Source: Pegoplata infirma
Lineage: Eukaryota > Arthropoda > Insecta > Diptera > Anthomyiidae
Length of the DNA: 64,000 nucleotides
Direction of reading: 5' to 3'
NCBI GenBank assembly: GCA_963921195.1
Contig: OY992538.1
Span: 54,674,852 to 54,738,851, forward strand
Shown here: piece after piece, positions 19,990-30,804 of the stretch
Numbering within the stretch: the first letter of the stretch is position 1
Layout of the letters: every line of letters starts with the position of its first letter
Position numbers and translations under genes: made by a program
Notes under the pieces: generated by a model
The model's database searches: none
Seen by the model: the letters and a program-made list of their open reading frames with translations, nothing else
What the model was told of the DNA's origin: nothing

Positions 19990-21830
19990 AAATTTTAGAT
20001 TCTGGAATGCTTCGTAGAATCTATGAAAGATAACACAGTCCGACAAAAAAAAATCATTGAACACGAACTGGATAGATAATATACGTTTGAATCTAGAAAC
20101 TAAATGTAGTAAAACAGCATTTACGGTTTTTTATTTCGTGATAAGGTTTCCTTTTAAAAGGACTTCAAAGTTTTAGAAGATTACATTTAATATTTTTTAA
20201 TTTTTTTAATATTTGTAATTGTCCTAGGATGCCACTATTAACAGCAAATGAAAGAGGAGAATCTACCCTAATTTTACTATTTTTTTTTTACATATCAGGA
20301 AAAATAAGGTTAGTTACGTCCTTTCAAAAATGTATATCCTTAAAAATTTTGAACAAAATATTTTGATAAAGTTTTCAAATGACTTTATTCACATCCTTTT
20401 ATTCTGATATGGCAAAATATAACAAGTAGAAAAGTTAAATTCGACTTTGCCGAATCTATGAATACCCTCCACAATGCATTTTGTAAAAGATAGTACATTT
20501 TTTAACGTGAAAAAATTAAAAATTTTGATTAGAAATATTTTATTTTGAGTAAAAAACTCTTTTTTTGTCATTAAAATAAAAAATTACTATTTTTTTGAGT
20601 GTAAAATTTTTTTCGAGTGTAATGTTTTTTTACTGTAAAAATATTTCTGAGTGAATGCACGTACGTATGTACACAAAATATTGTCATTTTTGTAAAAAAA
20701 AAACTAATTTTTTTTTGAGTATACAATTTTTTTTTGAGTGTAAAAATTTTTCAAGTGTAATTTTTAATTTTTAACCAAAGCTTTTAAAACTAAACAAGTT
20801 TAAAAAGCATTGCTTTAAAACTCAACAAGTTTGAAAAGCATTGTTAAGTTACCACCAATGCTTTGTATACTTGCTAAACACATGGCATTTAAGATGAAAC
20901 TAATCTGAAATTCAGGGTTTTGCTTATAACTTTTGAACCACTGGACCGATTGAGCTGAAATTTAATACCAAACAGACCTGGGGAACGGCAAAGATACATG
21001 TCAAGCTTCACCAGTCTTATTATTGTCTTTCGAAAGTTATCGTGTTTTTTATCTCGTAAATTCGCGAAACACCCTTGCCGAAATTTACTATTTTGCTCAT
21101 AACTTTTGAACCACTGGACCAATTTGGCTGGATTGCAATACCAACCTGACCAAGTAAATGACCAACATATATGCCAAACTTCAGTAGCCTCTGTAAAGTC
21201 TTTCAAAAGTGAGCGTGTTTTCTACGGACAGACAGACGGACGGACGGACATCACTTAAAATCGATCGAGGATCATATTTTGCTCATAACTTTTGAACCAC
21301 TGGACAAATTTGGCTGGATTGCAATACCAACCTGACCAGGTAAATGACCAACATATATGCCAAACTTCAGTAGCCTCTGTAAAGTCTTTCAAAAGTGAGC
21401 GTGTTTTCTACGGACGGACAGACAGAAGGACGGACGGACATCACTTAAAATCGATCGACGATCATGAATATATATACTTTATAGGGTCCTAGACCAATAT
21501 TTCGATGTGTTACAAACTTTATGACAAACTTATATATACCCTCTATCACTAGAGTGGAGGGTATAAAAATAGATAAATTAGGAAAGATATTCCTCTTTCA
21601 TTTTCTATCACCACTGTCATCCTAGGACAAGTACAAATATTTCAAAAATATTTTAAAAAATGTATCCTTTAAAATTTTTAAGTCCTTTAAAAAGGAAACA
21701 GGATCACGAAATGAAAAACTGTAAATGCAGTTTTACTCCATTTCAGCTCTAATTTCACACGTATATCATCCGGTTCATGTTTAATATTGGCTGTCGGATG
21801 GTGTAATATAATGCGTTCTGGAGCCTATTA
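19990..21830. mobile_element. Long foldback element interrupted by a mini-me
   Basis: The left arm (about 19995-20290) includes GATTCTGGAATGC, GAACACGAACTGGATAGAT, TAGTAAAACAGCATTTACGG, TTTCGTGATAAGGTTTCC, TTGTCCTAGGATG and AATGAAAGAGGA. It is the inverted counterpart of about 21580-21830: TCCTCTTTCATTTT, CATCCTAGGACAAG, GGAAACAGGATCACGAAATG, TGCAGTTTTACTCC, ATCCGGTTCATGTT, GCGTTCTGGAGCC. A mini-me copy (20421-21566) occupies the region between the arms. Exact outer ends and target duplication were not resolved. Confidence 0.6.
20421..21566 (-). mobile_element. Mini-me-like element (variant A) with internal tandem duplication
   Basis: Starts AACAAGTAGAAAAGTTAAAT (3' end) and ends CTAGAGTGGAGGGTATA (5' end). 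Inside, 21090-21275 is repeated almost exactly at 21276-21465. Each repeat runs from ATTTTGCTCATAACTTTTG through the GACA/GGAC microsatellite to GATCAT. So this copy has two microsatellites and two copies of the flanking module. A 105-codon open frame (20889-21206, minus) is the same repeat-derived frame as at 3083-3400. Confidence 0.8.
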
Positions 21831-21947
21831 TTTGGAACGGAAAATTTTGAAATTTTGTTTTTAGAAAACTTTTATTCACCATTTTTTTAAAATAAAGTTT
21901 TTATCTATGTTTCATACAGAGAGTTGACTGATTATAATTTTAGTTAA

Positions 21948-22760
21948 AACAAGTAGAAAAGTTAAATTCGACTTGGCCGAATCTATGAATACCCTCCACA
22001 ATGCCCATTTTAAGTGATAGTAAATTTTCTAACGTGAAAAAAATAACAGTTTTGATTAGAAATATTTTATTTTGTGTATTTTTTTAGTAATTTATGAAAA
22101 AAAAAAAAATAATTTACTAATTTTTTTTTAAGTGTAAAATTTTTTTCGAGTGTATTTTTTTTTTTTGTTTTGGTATAAAAATATTTTTGAGTGACAAAAA
22201 TAGGTTGTAAAATATTTTTGTGACTTACCAATGTTTTTAAAACAGGTTTAACGGGTTTTCAACACGTGAATTTAAAGTGAAGCTAATCTGAAATTCACGG
22301 TTTTGCTAATAACTTTTGAACCACTGCACAGATTTGGGTGAAATTCAATACGAGGAACGAAAAATATGTATGTCAAGCTTCAGCATCCTCAGAATTGCTT
22401 TTCAAAAGTTACAGTGCTTTTTATCTCATAAATTCACGAAAAACCCTTGCCGAAATTCAGTCTTTTGCTCATAACTTTTGAACCACTGGACCGATTTCCC
22501 TGGATTGCAATACCAACCTGACCAGGCAAATGCCCAACATATATGCCAAACTTCAGGAGCCTTCGTAAAGTCTTTCAAAAGTTAGCGTGTTTTCAACAGA
22601 CAGACAGACGGACGGACGGACGGACATTGCTAGATCGTCTTAAAATCGATCGAGGATCATGAATATATATACTTTATGGGGTCCTAGACCAATATTTCGA
22701 TGTGTTACAAACGGAATGACAAACTTATATATACCCTCTATCACTAGAGTGGAGGGTATA
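21948..22760 (-). mobile_element. Mini-me-like element (variant A), full length
   Basis: AACAAGTAGAAAAGTTAAAT at the left; two TTTTGAACCACTG modules at about 22315 and 22470; a short GACA/GGAC array at about 22597-22625; CTAGAGTGGAGGGTATA at the right. At 22480-22500 it provides the empty-site sequence for the Transib-like insertion at 10474. Confidence 0.8.
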
Positions 22761-23842
22761 AAAACAAATTAATTTTTTAATTGATTTTAATTGAAATTCA
22801 ATTAATTAATGGCATTTAAAAATGGCACACAATAATTTGTTTAACAACTACATTTATTGAAATTATCCTTTAAAATGTTTGGCAATTAATTTTGTATTTA
22901 TATTAATTAAAAAAATAATTTAACATTATGATTGAACAAAAATTTTATTCACGCCTGTTTTTCTATGCGTATTTTATTAGGATATCAATAAAGAGCACAC
23001 ACAAATTAAAAACCTCGAACTTACAAAAAGTCCGCTTAACCTACTACTTTAAATTTCTTGGTCTCGTTTATGGGTTAATGTATAAAAGAAAAACTAGAAA
23101 ATTATAAATCCATTACGAAGTGTTTTTTTTTTTCTTTCTAACACTTGTTAAAGATGAAAAATTGTCTTTGATAAAAAATTAAAGTTTTTTTTTTTTCTTT
23201 TTTTGTATCTGTTCACGGGAAGCAAAAGAAAATCCTCTACTTCTTGGAAAAAAATACAAATTAAACGAACAAAAAAAAAAAGAACGCTAATGAGTTTTTA
23301 GCTTAAAATTATAATTGATAGTTTTTAAAAATGGAATGAAAAATAAACAACACGGTAAAAGAAAAAAAAAATGAAACAGAAAAAAAAATGAAGTGAGGAT
23401 AATTAAAGACAACAAATGTCAAAAACCATAGAGAACGCTTTGAAATGATGATGAAAAGTACCAGAGACACAAACAAAAACTGACACTTATATATTTTAAC
23501 AATAATGACAGAAAAACTAAACAATATTATTAGCAGCAATATAAAGAAGTAAAAACGTTTTTTTTTAGATAATTATACCAGTAGGAAATGGAAAGAAAAA
23601 CTTAAAATAAAAGATTTAAGGGGGGTTTAAACAAAAAGACAGCCTTCATGAGAGCAATTTTTAAACAGCTATAAAGAAAGAAATAAAATCTATGTAAACA
23701 AATTTATAACACAAAATTTGGTCAACCAGGGTTGCCACTGAATTCCAGAATGTTTTTTTAAGGACAAAATCGGTTGCAGTTGTACAGCAAAAACTACTGA
23801 ACCGATTTCGATGATTTTTTATTTTTTTTGATTTGTAGATTA
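22761..23842. other. A/T-rich sequence without recognised elements
   Basis: Unique-looking. An open frame at 23309-23539 (minus) encodes a Phe/Ile/Val-rich string from A/T runs and is not credible as a gene. About 23720-23840 contains AACCGATTTCGATGATTTTT, a phrase common in repeat interiors. Confidence 0.3.
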
Positions 23843-25016
23843 CACTGCGTGACAAAACTAACCAATATTTTAGAAAACAAGTGGTACAACCATCATTTCA
23901 ATATATTTCGGACATGCTGAATCGAATGGCCTACTCCGTTTTTCGATGTATGGTACAGTTTTCTTGTAAAATGTCATTAAAGATTGGCTGATTTTCAGCT
24001 GCTTTTTTAACAAAAAAATTCTAAAGCTAATGATTTTTAAATTTTATGGCATGGAAAACAAAGATATAACTTGTAGCAATATTTCTAATCTAAATTTGGT
24101 TTAAAGATTTTCATCTTAAGCCCTTAAATTCGCGGATTTCTTCATTTTTTTAAGTTTTCGCGAAATTAACCCCTAAATTGGTCTCGGATAAAAAACTTGC
24201 ATTTTTTGGATCATAAAGGCATCCATGACACTACGAATAGTGGAAAAAAATCATCTATGTTATATGGACCATCATGATGAAAATCGCGAAAAACCGTTTT
24301 TTGTATATGGCAGCATCACTTTAGGAGATGATTTGAGGCTTCATCTTTTAGTATATAATGTGGGAACCTTAAACAATGAACTGACCCAAAATTTGTCAAA
24401 AAAAGTTTTCATTTGCAAAAGTTATCTTAACAAAAACTATAATTATTGTATCGCAAACACTGAAATAATAGTTTTTGTTAAGATAACTTTTGCAAATGAA
24501 AACTTTTTTGGCCGAATTTTTGGTCAGTTAGTTGTTTAAGGTTCCCACATTATATACTAAAAGATGGAACCTTAAATCATCTCCTAAAGTGATGCTGCCA
24601 TATACAAAAAACGGTTTTTCGCGATTTTCATCATGATGGTCCATATAACATAGATGATTTTTTGTCCACTTTTCGTATTGTTAGGGATGCATTTTTGATT
24701 CATTAAATGAAAGTTTTTTATCAAAGACCAATTTTGCGAAGTTAAGGGCTTAAATTGAAAAGCTTTAAACCAAATTTGCATAAGAAATGTTGCTACAAGT
24801 CATATCTTTGTTTTCCATGTCATAAAATTTATAAACCATTTACTTTGCAAATTTTTTTGTTAAAAAACTGGCCCGAAATCAGCAAATCTTTAACGACATT
24901 TTGCAAGAAAACTGTACCATACATCGAAAAACGGAGTACGCCATTCGAATCAGCATGTCCGAAATATATAGAAATGATGGTCGTAACTCTTGTTTATTTT
25001 TTAGTGCTCCGCAGTG
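23843..25016. mobile_element. Long palindromic (foldback) transposon, about 1.17 kb
   Basis: Left and right halves are inverted copies over about 580 bp per arm, meeting near 24440-24450. Landmarks: CCATCATTTCAATATATTTC / GAAATATATAGAAATGATGG; CATCATGATGAAAATCGCG / CGCGATTTTCATCATGATGG; AAAGTTATCTTAACAAAAAC with its complement. The ends are CACTGCG and CGCAGTG, with TTA on both sides (23840-23842 and 25017-25019). A CACTG end with a 3-bp duplication would fit CACTA/EnSpm-like elements, tentatively. Open frames at 24225, 24584 and 24755 are arm artefacts. Confidence 0.7.
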
Positions 25017-25199
25017 TTATTAAATTATTCAGTACTTACAGTGGCCATTTTTTGAAAAATATTGATTTTTGTTAAAGTTATGCTAACGTAAACTTAAAAA
25101 TGAAAAAAGTTACTTTTCTTCTTTTAAAAAAAACATAATTAGGTCAAAATTAAAAAAAAAAAATACCTGAAAGCTTTCCGAGTTATTGTATTCGAGTTA

Positions 25200-27110
25200 C
25201 ATCACCATTATTAAAATGGTGTGATTTAGTTCAAATTAAGTTTAAATAAAACTTTGTCTCAATCTTTATAAAATATTTAGTTAAAAAAAAAATTGAGACT
25301 TGTTTTTAAAAGTTTCTTTAACGTAGGAAAAAATAGCCATTTTAGGGAATTTTTTGACAAATTTGAAATAGCAACATCTCGAAAACCGCACGACCGATTT
25401 CAAAATTTATTTGATATTCGTATTAAACATGCCAAAACTAATAAAAATAATGTATCGTATGTTAATTTTTTTATTTATAAATTTTTAAAAAACTCAAAAT
25501 TTTGATGAAAATTTTCTAAAAATCCAAAAATTTGATCGAAGGGCTCCACGGTTTCAAGCTCTATGAAAGGCTCAAGGGAAAGAACTTTTTAATTTTTTAT
25601 ATTCATGAACGTAGGATAAACCGTCATTTTTGCAAATTTCAAATGGCTATGCCAACCATTCGAATCGCTATTTTAAGTGTTTTATCAGGCTATATCTCGA
25701 AAACCGCACTACCGATTTCAGAATTTTTTGGGTATTCGTATTCAGAATGCAAAATTAATTAAAATTGAGTATCGCAATATAATTTTTTTAATATATTAAT
25801 TTTTTAAAAATTCTAAATTTTTGTGGAAATTTTCTAAAAATCCAAAACATTAAACGAAGGGCGCCACTTTAAGATGATATGATTTTGCTTAAATTAAGTT
25901 TAAATGATAAACTGTTTCAAGCTCTATGAAAGGCTTAAGGGAAAGAACATTTTTGAATTTTTTTTTTTATATTCTTGAACGTAGGATAAAACCCTAATTT
26001 TTGCTAATTTCAATTACCGATGTCTCGAGAACCGTTCGAAATTCGTATGAAAAAACAAAATTTTTAAAATGGCTATATCTCAAAAAACTGCACTAGCAAT
26101 TTCCAAAATTTTTCATATTCAGGATGCCAAAATTAAGAAAAATTTAGTATGGTAAATTAATTTTTTTATTTATTAATTTTTCAAAAATTCAAAATTTTTT
26201 GGGAAATTTGCCAAAATCCAAAACTTTGATCGAAAGGCGCCACGGTTTAAGATAATAGAATTTTGCTCAAATTAAGTATTAATTAAAGTCTGTCTGAGAC
26301 TTTTCTTAAACGTACTTAGGTAATTTTTGCAAATTTCAAATAGCGATTTCTTGAAAACCGTTCAAAATTCGTAAGAAAAAGTTAAATTTTTGAAATGTCT
26401 ATATCGCAAAAACTGCACGAGTGATTTTTTTTGATATTCAGGATGCCAAAATTAATAAAAATTGAGTATCGCAATATATTTTTTTTTTATTTATATTTTT
26501 TTTTTAACAATTCAAAATTGTGGTGGAAATTTTCCGAAACTCCAAAACTTTGATCAAAGGTCACCACGATTTAAGATAATAGGATTTTGCTCAAATTAAG
26601 TTTAAATAAAATGCTGTTTCAAACTCTATTAAAGGCTCAAGGTTAGTAAATTTTGAGATTTTTCTCGAACGTACTGAGGACATTTTTGCAAATTTCAAAT
26701 AGCGATATCTCGAAAAGCGTTCGAAATTCGAATGAAAACAAACAAAATTTTTGAAATGTCAATATCGCGAAAGTATCGCAAGATAATTTTTTTTATTTAT
26801 TAAATTTTCAAAAAATCAAAATGTTGGTGAAAATTATACAAATATTCAAAACTTTGATCGAAGGGCTCCACGGTTTATAATGATCGGATTGGGCTTAGAT
26901 TAAGTTAAAAAGAATGATTGTCTCAAGCACTATTAAAGGGTCAAGGGAAAGAAATTTTGAGATTTTTTTTTTTTTTAATTCTTGAATGTTGGAAAATTCA
27001 GGTATTTTTTTGCAAATATCAAAAAGCGATATCTCGAAAACCATTTGACAGATTTTAAAATGTTTTTTTAATCCGTGTATGTATATCATTAAAAAACATA
27101 GTTTTTATAT
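25200..27110. repeat. Family P tandem array, about 320-bp units
   Basis: Five to six degenerate units. Each has TTGATCGAAGGGCTCCACGG (about 25532, 25852, 26227, 26552, 26857), then a word like TTTTGCTCAAATTAAGTTTAAA (clear before the later units), then TCAAGCTCTATGAAAGGCTC and a GCGATATCTCGAAAACCG block. Single units or pieces occur at about 12020-12330, 32700-33250 and 43390-44060. Frames here (25293, 25532) are not supported as genes. Confidence 0.6.
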
Positions 27111-27160
27111 ATCGGTCATAATTACGATACAAAACCACAAATCTGAATTGAATGATTTTT

Positions 27161-27763
27161 TATAACCTCCACTCTAGTGGTAGAGGGTATATATAAGTTT
27201 GTCATTCCGTTTGTAACTCATCGAAATATCGATCTGGGACCCCATAAAGTATATATATTCATGATCCCCTATCGATTTTAAGACATTAAAGCGATGTCCG
27301 TCTGTCCGTCTGCCTGTCTGTCTGTGGAAATGGTGATCACGGCCAAAATATTACACGGAGATGACTGAAACTTAACATATTTATTGGAAGATCTCCCAAA
27401 AAGTTTGGTATTGCATTTTAGCGATGTCGGTTCAGCGGTTCAAAAGTTATGAACGAAAATGTAAGGACACCTCAAAAATGTTAGTACATTCAACATAACC
27501 TAAAAATAGAAAATGCTTTAATTCGGCTGCTAGTTGACATATGTTAACATAATTGAACACTAAATGGTATTTAAACAAGTACGAACATATTTTTTGACAA
27601 AAAAAAATCGCGGATTTTTTTTTCTCGGAAATTTAAAAAAAAAAAAAAAAAAAAAATTCAAAAGAAATTTCCTTTTAATAAAGTTTTTTGCAATAATCTT
27701 TTTAGAAATTGTGGAGGGCATCACTACATTCGGCAAGGCCGAATTTACCTTTTGTACTTGTTT
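27161..27763 (+). mobile_element. Mini-me-like element (variant C), full length
   Basis: Starts TATAACCTCCACTCTAGTGG. The core runs from TTTGTCATTCCGTTTG to CGATCTGGGACCCC, with a GTCT/GTCC array at about 27296-27324. Then GGCCAAAATATTACACGG, CGGTTCAGCGGTTCAAAAG, and the end TTGTGGAGGGCATCACTACA...TTTGTACTTGTTT. It is the intact reference for the interrupted copy at 967-1963. Confidence 0.8.
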
Positions 27764-28090
27764 ATATTATGAACACTGATACTCTATGGAGCCATTTAGA
27801 CATTCCCTTTTACAGATTAAATTAATTTCAATAACTCGCGATTTTATTAGTTTTTTAAAAATCACAAAAAATTGAAAAAGTGGTGTAGTTTGAAGAGCTA
27901 TAACTTCTTAAGTAAATATCGGATTTATTATCGGAAAATTTAGTTAAAATCAATTTTATGAAAAAATTTTGTTAAAATACATTTTGAGAAAAAAAAAAAT
28001 CTGCAAAAAAAATTAAAAAAAAGTCCTCGAAAAAAATGTTTTGAATAAAAAACTCTGTTTATACTTGTTTAAATAGCTAACTAATCCAAT
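27764..28090. other. A/T-rich spacer, nothing recognised
   Basis: Contains AACTCGCGATTTTATTAG and AAGAGCTATAACTTCTTAAG, phrases of the kind found in repeat interiors. No ends, no gene. Confidence 0.3.
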
Positions 28091-28346
28091 TTGCATTTTT
28101 AGGTTATATGAGATGTACCAAAATTTTCGAGATGTCCTTACATTTTTGTTCATAACTTTGAACTGCGTAACCGATATCGCTCAAATGCAATACCAAACTA
28201 CTTAGTAAATATCCTAAGTTACATTCATATCTGTGTAAAACTCTGACTGTGATCGCCATTTTAACAGACGGACATAACTAGAATGTTTTAGAATCGATCA
28301 CTGATCAATAATTTATGGGGTGCGTTATTTCGATGAATTACAAGGT
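28091..28346 (-). mobile_element. Mini-me-like fragment (variant C)
   Basis: GATGTCCTTACATTTTTGTT, CATAACTTTGAACTGCG, CGATATCGCTCAAATGCAAT, GTGTAAAACTCTGACTGTG, then GACGGACATAACTAGAATG and GATCACTGATCAATAA. It breaks off at the hairpin end, where the 28347-28616 block begins. Confidence 0.6.
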
Positions 28347-28616
28347 ACTGCGCAATAACTCCCAAATGAAATAACTCCCAAAAAAAAAATGAAACAACTC
28401 CCAAAAATTTTACATACGATTTGGGACTTATTTCATTATGAAATTAGTCCCAGTGTAGTGGGACTTATTGCACAAATTTTTGTTGGGATTTATTTCATTA
28501 TGAAATAACTTCCAAATGAAAAAAACCCCAACAAAAAATAGATTGGGAGTTATTTCATTTCTTGTTAAGCATTGGGAGTTATTTCATCAATGGTGGGACT
28601 TATTTCATTTTAATTG
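28347..28616. repeat. Cluster of about eleven GGGAGTTATTTCAT words
   Basis: Direct and inverted forms alternate: AATAACTCCCAAATGAAAT, AACAACTCCC, GGGACTTATTTCATTATGAA, GGGATTTATTTCATT, GGGAGTTATTTCATTTC and others. There are about eleven in 265 bp with irregular spacing. It sits at the broken end of a mini-me copy. Origin unknown. Not a CRISPR array: repeats are short, variable and in both orientations. Confidence 0.65.
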
Positions 28617-29640
28617 AAAAAAATATAAAATCATGTTAAAATTATAAGGACAAGATGATAAAATTATCTTGATATATTAAGTAGCAAGCTAGAGGGCTTA
28701 TTTATTTGCTTTTAATCTTTAACCATTTTACAATTTTTCTATTGGGTTCCATTGCAAATATTTCAATGTTTAGTTCGTTCATTTGTCTAATTTGTCTGTT
28801 TTTTTTTCATTTTTCCTTCCTTCCGTTTGGTACGGATTTTTGGTTTTAGTTTTTGTGATGTACAAAAGATAATTATATCACACAAATTGCACTCATTAAA
28901 TATCAAAACAGCAAACGTTGAAATTGAAAAACATTCATACATACAAATATCTAAAAACAAGCTAAAACATACTAAATACACTAAGACATACTTATTAAAA
29001 CTCATACATAAACAAAACACTTACTAATATAGAAACACAGCAGCATTTATATTCAGATGTTGTTATTTGCTACAAAAAAACAAAAAAAAACGACATACAG
29101 AATATTGTCATGTTTCTCTATAATGAACTATTCAGTCAACCATCCATCAACCCAAACCCCAGACAGATCCCAATCACACACACACACACACAAACACACA
29201 CTTACACATACAAAATCACAATTTAAAGCCACCATTGACACAACCATCCTCCCACTCAAATGTCATTAGTAGGTATTAAGCACTGATGATACGAATGAAC
29301 AAAATATAACAACACAATAACATTTCAAACGATTAACCACAAAACAATAACAAAACAATCATTAAACACAACAAATATATTTTTATTTATTTTTTATATA
29401 TAAAAATATACCGGCAGTTCCAATTCTGGGAAGAAATTTTATAATGTAACTATTGGAAAAATTATGCTCTGTGAAATTTATTAATTGAAAATGGAATTAT
29501 TGAATTTAAATCAATCTTTATAATATTGATAGAAAATTTTAAAAATCCATCGAAATTCGATCAAAATAAAGTAAAATTAAGAAAAGATTAACTGGAATTC
29601 GAAAATTCCAACTGAAATTCAAAGTATTTAATCTTACGAT
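28617..29640. other. Unique-looking sequence with a short CA repeat
   Basis: A (CA)n run lies near 29176-29192 (with an interrupted CACA continuation to about 29206). Overlapping opposite-strand open frames at 28787-29027 have no recognisable motif. No element ends are seen. Confidence 0.3.
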
Positions 29641-30790
29641 TATGGCCCCATGTTGGGCGCCAAAATGACATTGTAAACCTTTTGACAGTAAACATATTCT
29701 GATTTAATTTTACATTTTATATTTACAATTAAAATAAAATTCAATGAACTGTAGTTTAAAAATTAAATTTTTTTACAAAGTAGTTTTTGAAATACCAAAT
29801 CAGATTGAAGATATTGACATTGAAATTTCTAATTTAATATGCTCTTAAACTAATGTATTGGGTGAATTTCTTTATTAATTTTTAACTCCCATCTCATGAA
29901 CTACAACTATTTACTTTTCAATACTGGATTGATTTTGTCATAAAAAATTAAAATTGACATAATATAAATTTTTCATTTGAAACTCATGACTTAGATTTTT
30001 GATGGCTGCCCCAAGTTGGGAGCCAAAATGACAATGTATGTTTTTTAATAGAAAAAAATGTTTATTTTTACAATTAAAACTAAATTTTCAGATATTAGTA
30101 TTTCTATTTGTATAATTCCAATATTTTACAAAGTAGAACTGGATGTTGGCATTCCACATTAAATCAGCTCTTGAATTATTTATGTGGAATTTATACACAA
30201 TTTAAAATTCTTTCTAAGAATCTGTAAACATATACTTCCCCCAAATACATTTTAACACTGGATAAGCTTCATTAATTTTAAAGTAATGTCATCAAAAGGA
30301 AAATAAAAATATATAAAAAGTGTTGATTTGAAACCAAGACACGGACTTTTAATGGGTGCCCCACGCTGGGAGCCAATATGACGATAAAAGTTATTTAATA
30401 GAATAATTTTCTATTTTTCTTTCTGTTTTCTAAATTTTTGCAACTCAATTAAATTTAAAGACGTGTTGTTTTAAAATAAAAATATTTTACACAGTAGAGC
30501 TGCACGGTCGCTCTAGACCGATACGCGAATTTGGCTGTTAAGTGAACTAAAACATGATTTTTCAATTAGTGTTTGGTTGTTGCTGGTATATTCGTTCAGA
30601 AGAGTTGTAATTGTAAGTGTGTACAAATACTTTTCGACACTAAATTAGTTCATTGACTGTCAAAATTTCTCATTAAGAAGGTATAAAAATATAAATTGTT
30701 TAATTTAAAATTAGACACAGGTTTTTAATTGGGGCCCCATGTTGGGAGCCAAAACGATTATCTGTTGATAGTAGAATTATTCTGATTTTT
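29640..30790 (-). repeat. Tandem array of ~360-bp units each with a tRNA-Lys primer-binding-site-like motif
   Basis: On the minus strand the motif TTGGCGCCCAACATGGGGC, or TTGGCTCCCA(A/G)...GGGGC, occurs at about 29644, 30005, 30357 and 30729. Intervals are about 361, 352 and 373 bp. Adjacent words are also repeated: CATTTTGGC ahead of the motif and AAAA-CT/CC-TGTCT behind it, and a TTTTACA(A/C)AGTAGA-type block occurs mid-unit (about 29777, 30127, 30488). The motif matches the complement of a tRNA-Lys 3' end at nearly every base. The array looks like serial LTR-plus-binding-site units without any coding region. The last unit is cut by a mini-me at about 30790. Confidence 0.55.
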
Positions 30791-30804
30791 ATATCCTACA
30801 CTTA

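Noticed and set aside
24225..25075. Open frames of 104, 65 and 106 codons
   Set aside because: All lie in the arms of the foldback element at 23843-25016 (the last one runs slightly past it); opposite arms produce mirrored frames. No protein motif.
28347..28616. CRISPR-like alternation of repeats and spacers
   Set aside because: Words are short and variable, occur in both orientations, and the genome is that of an animal.
29640..30790. Provirus or complete LTR retrotransposon around the primer-binding-site motifs
   Set aside because: No gag, protease, polymerase or envelope-like coding sequence and no clear LTR pair is seen; only the binding-site motif and repeated flanks are supported.
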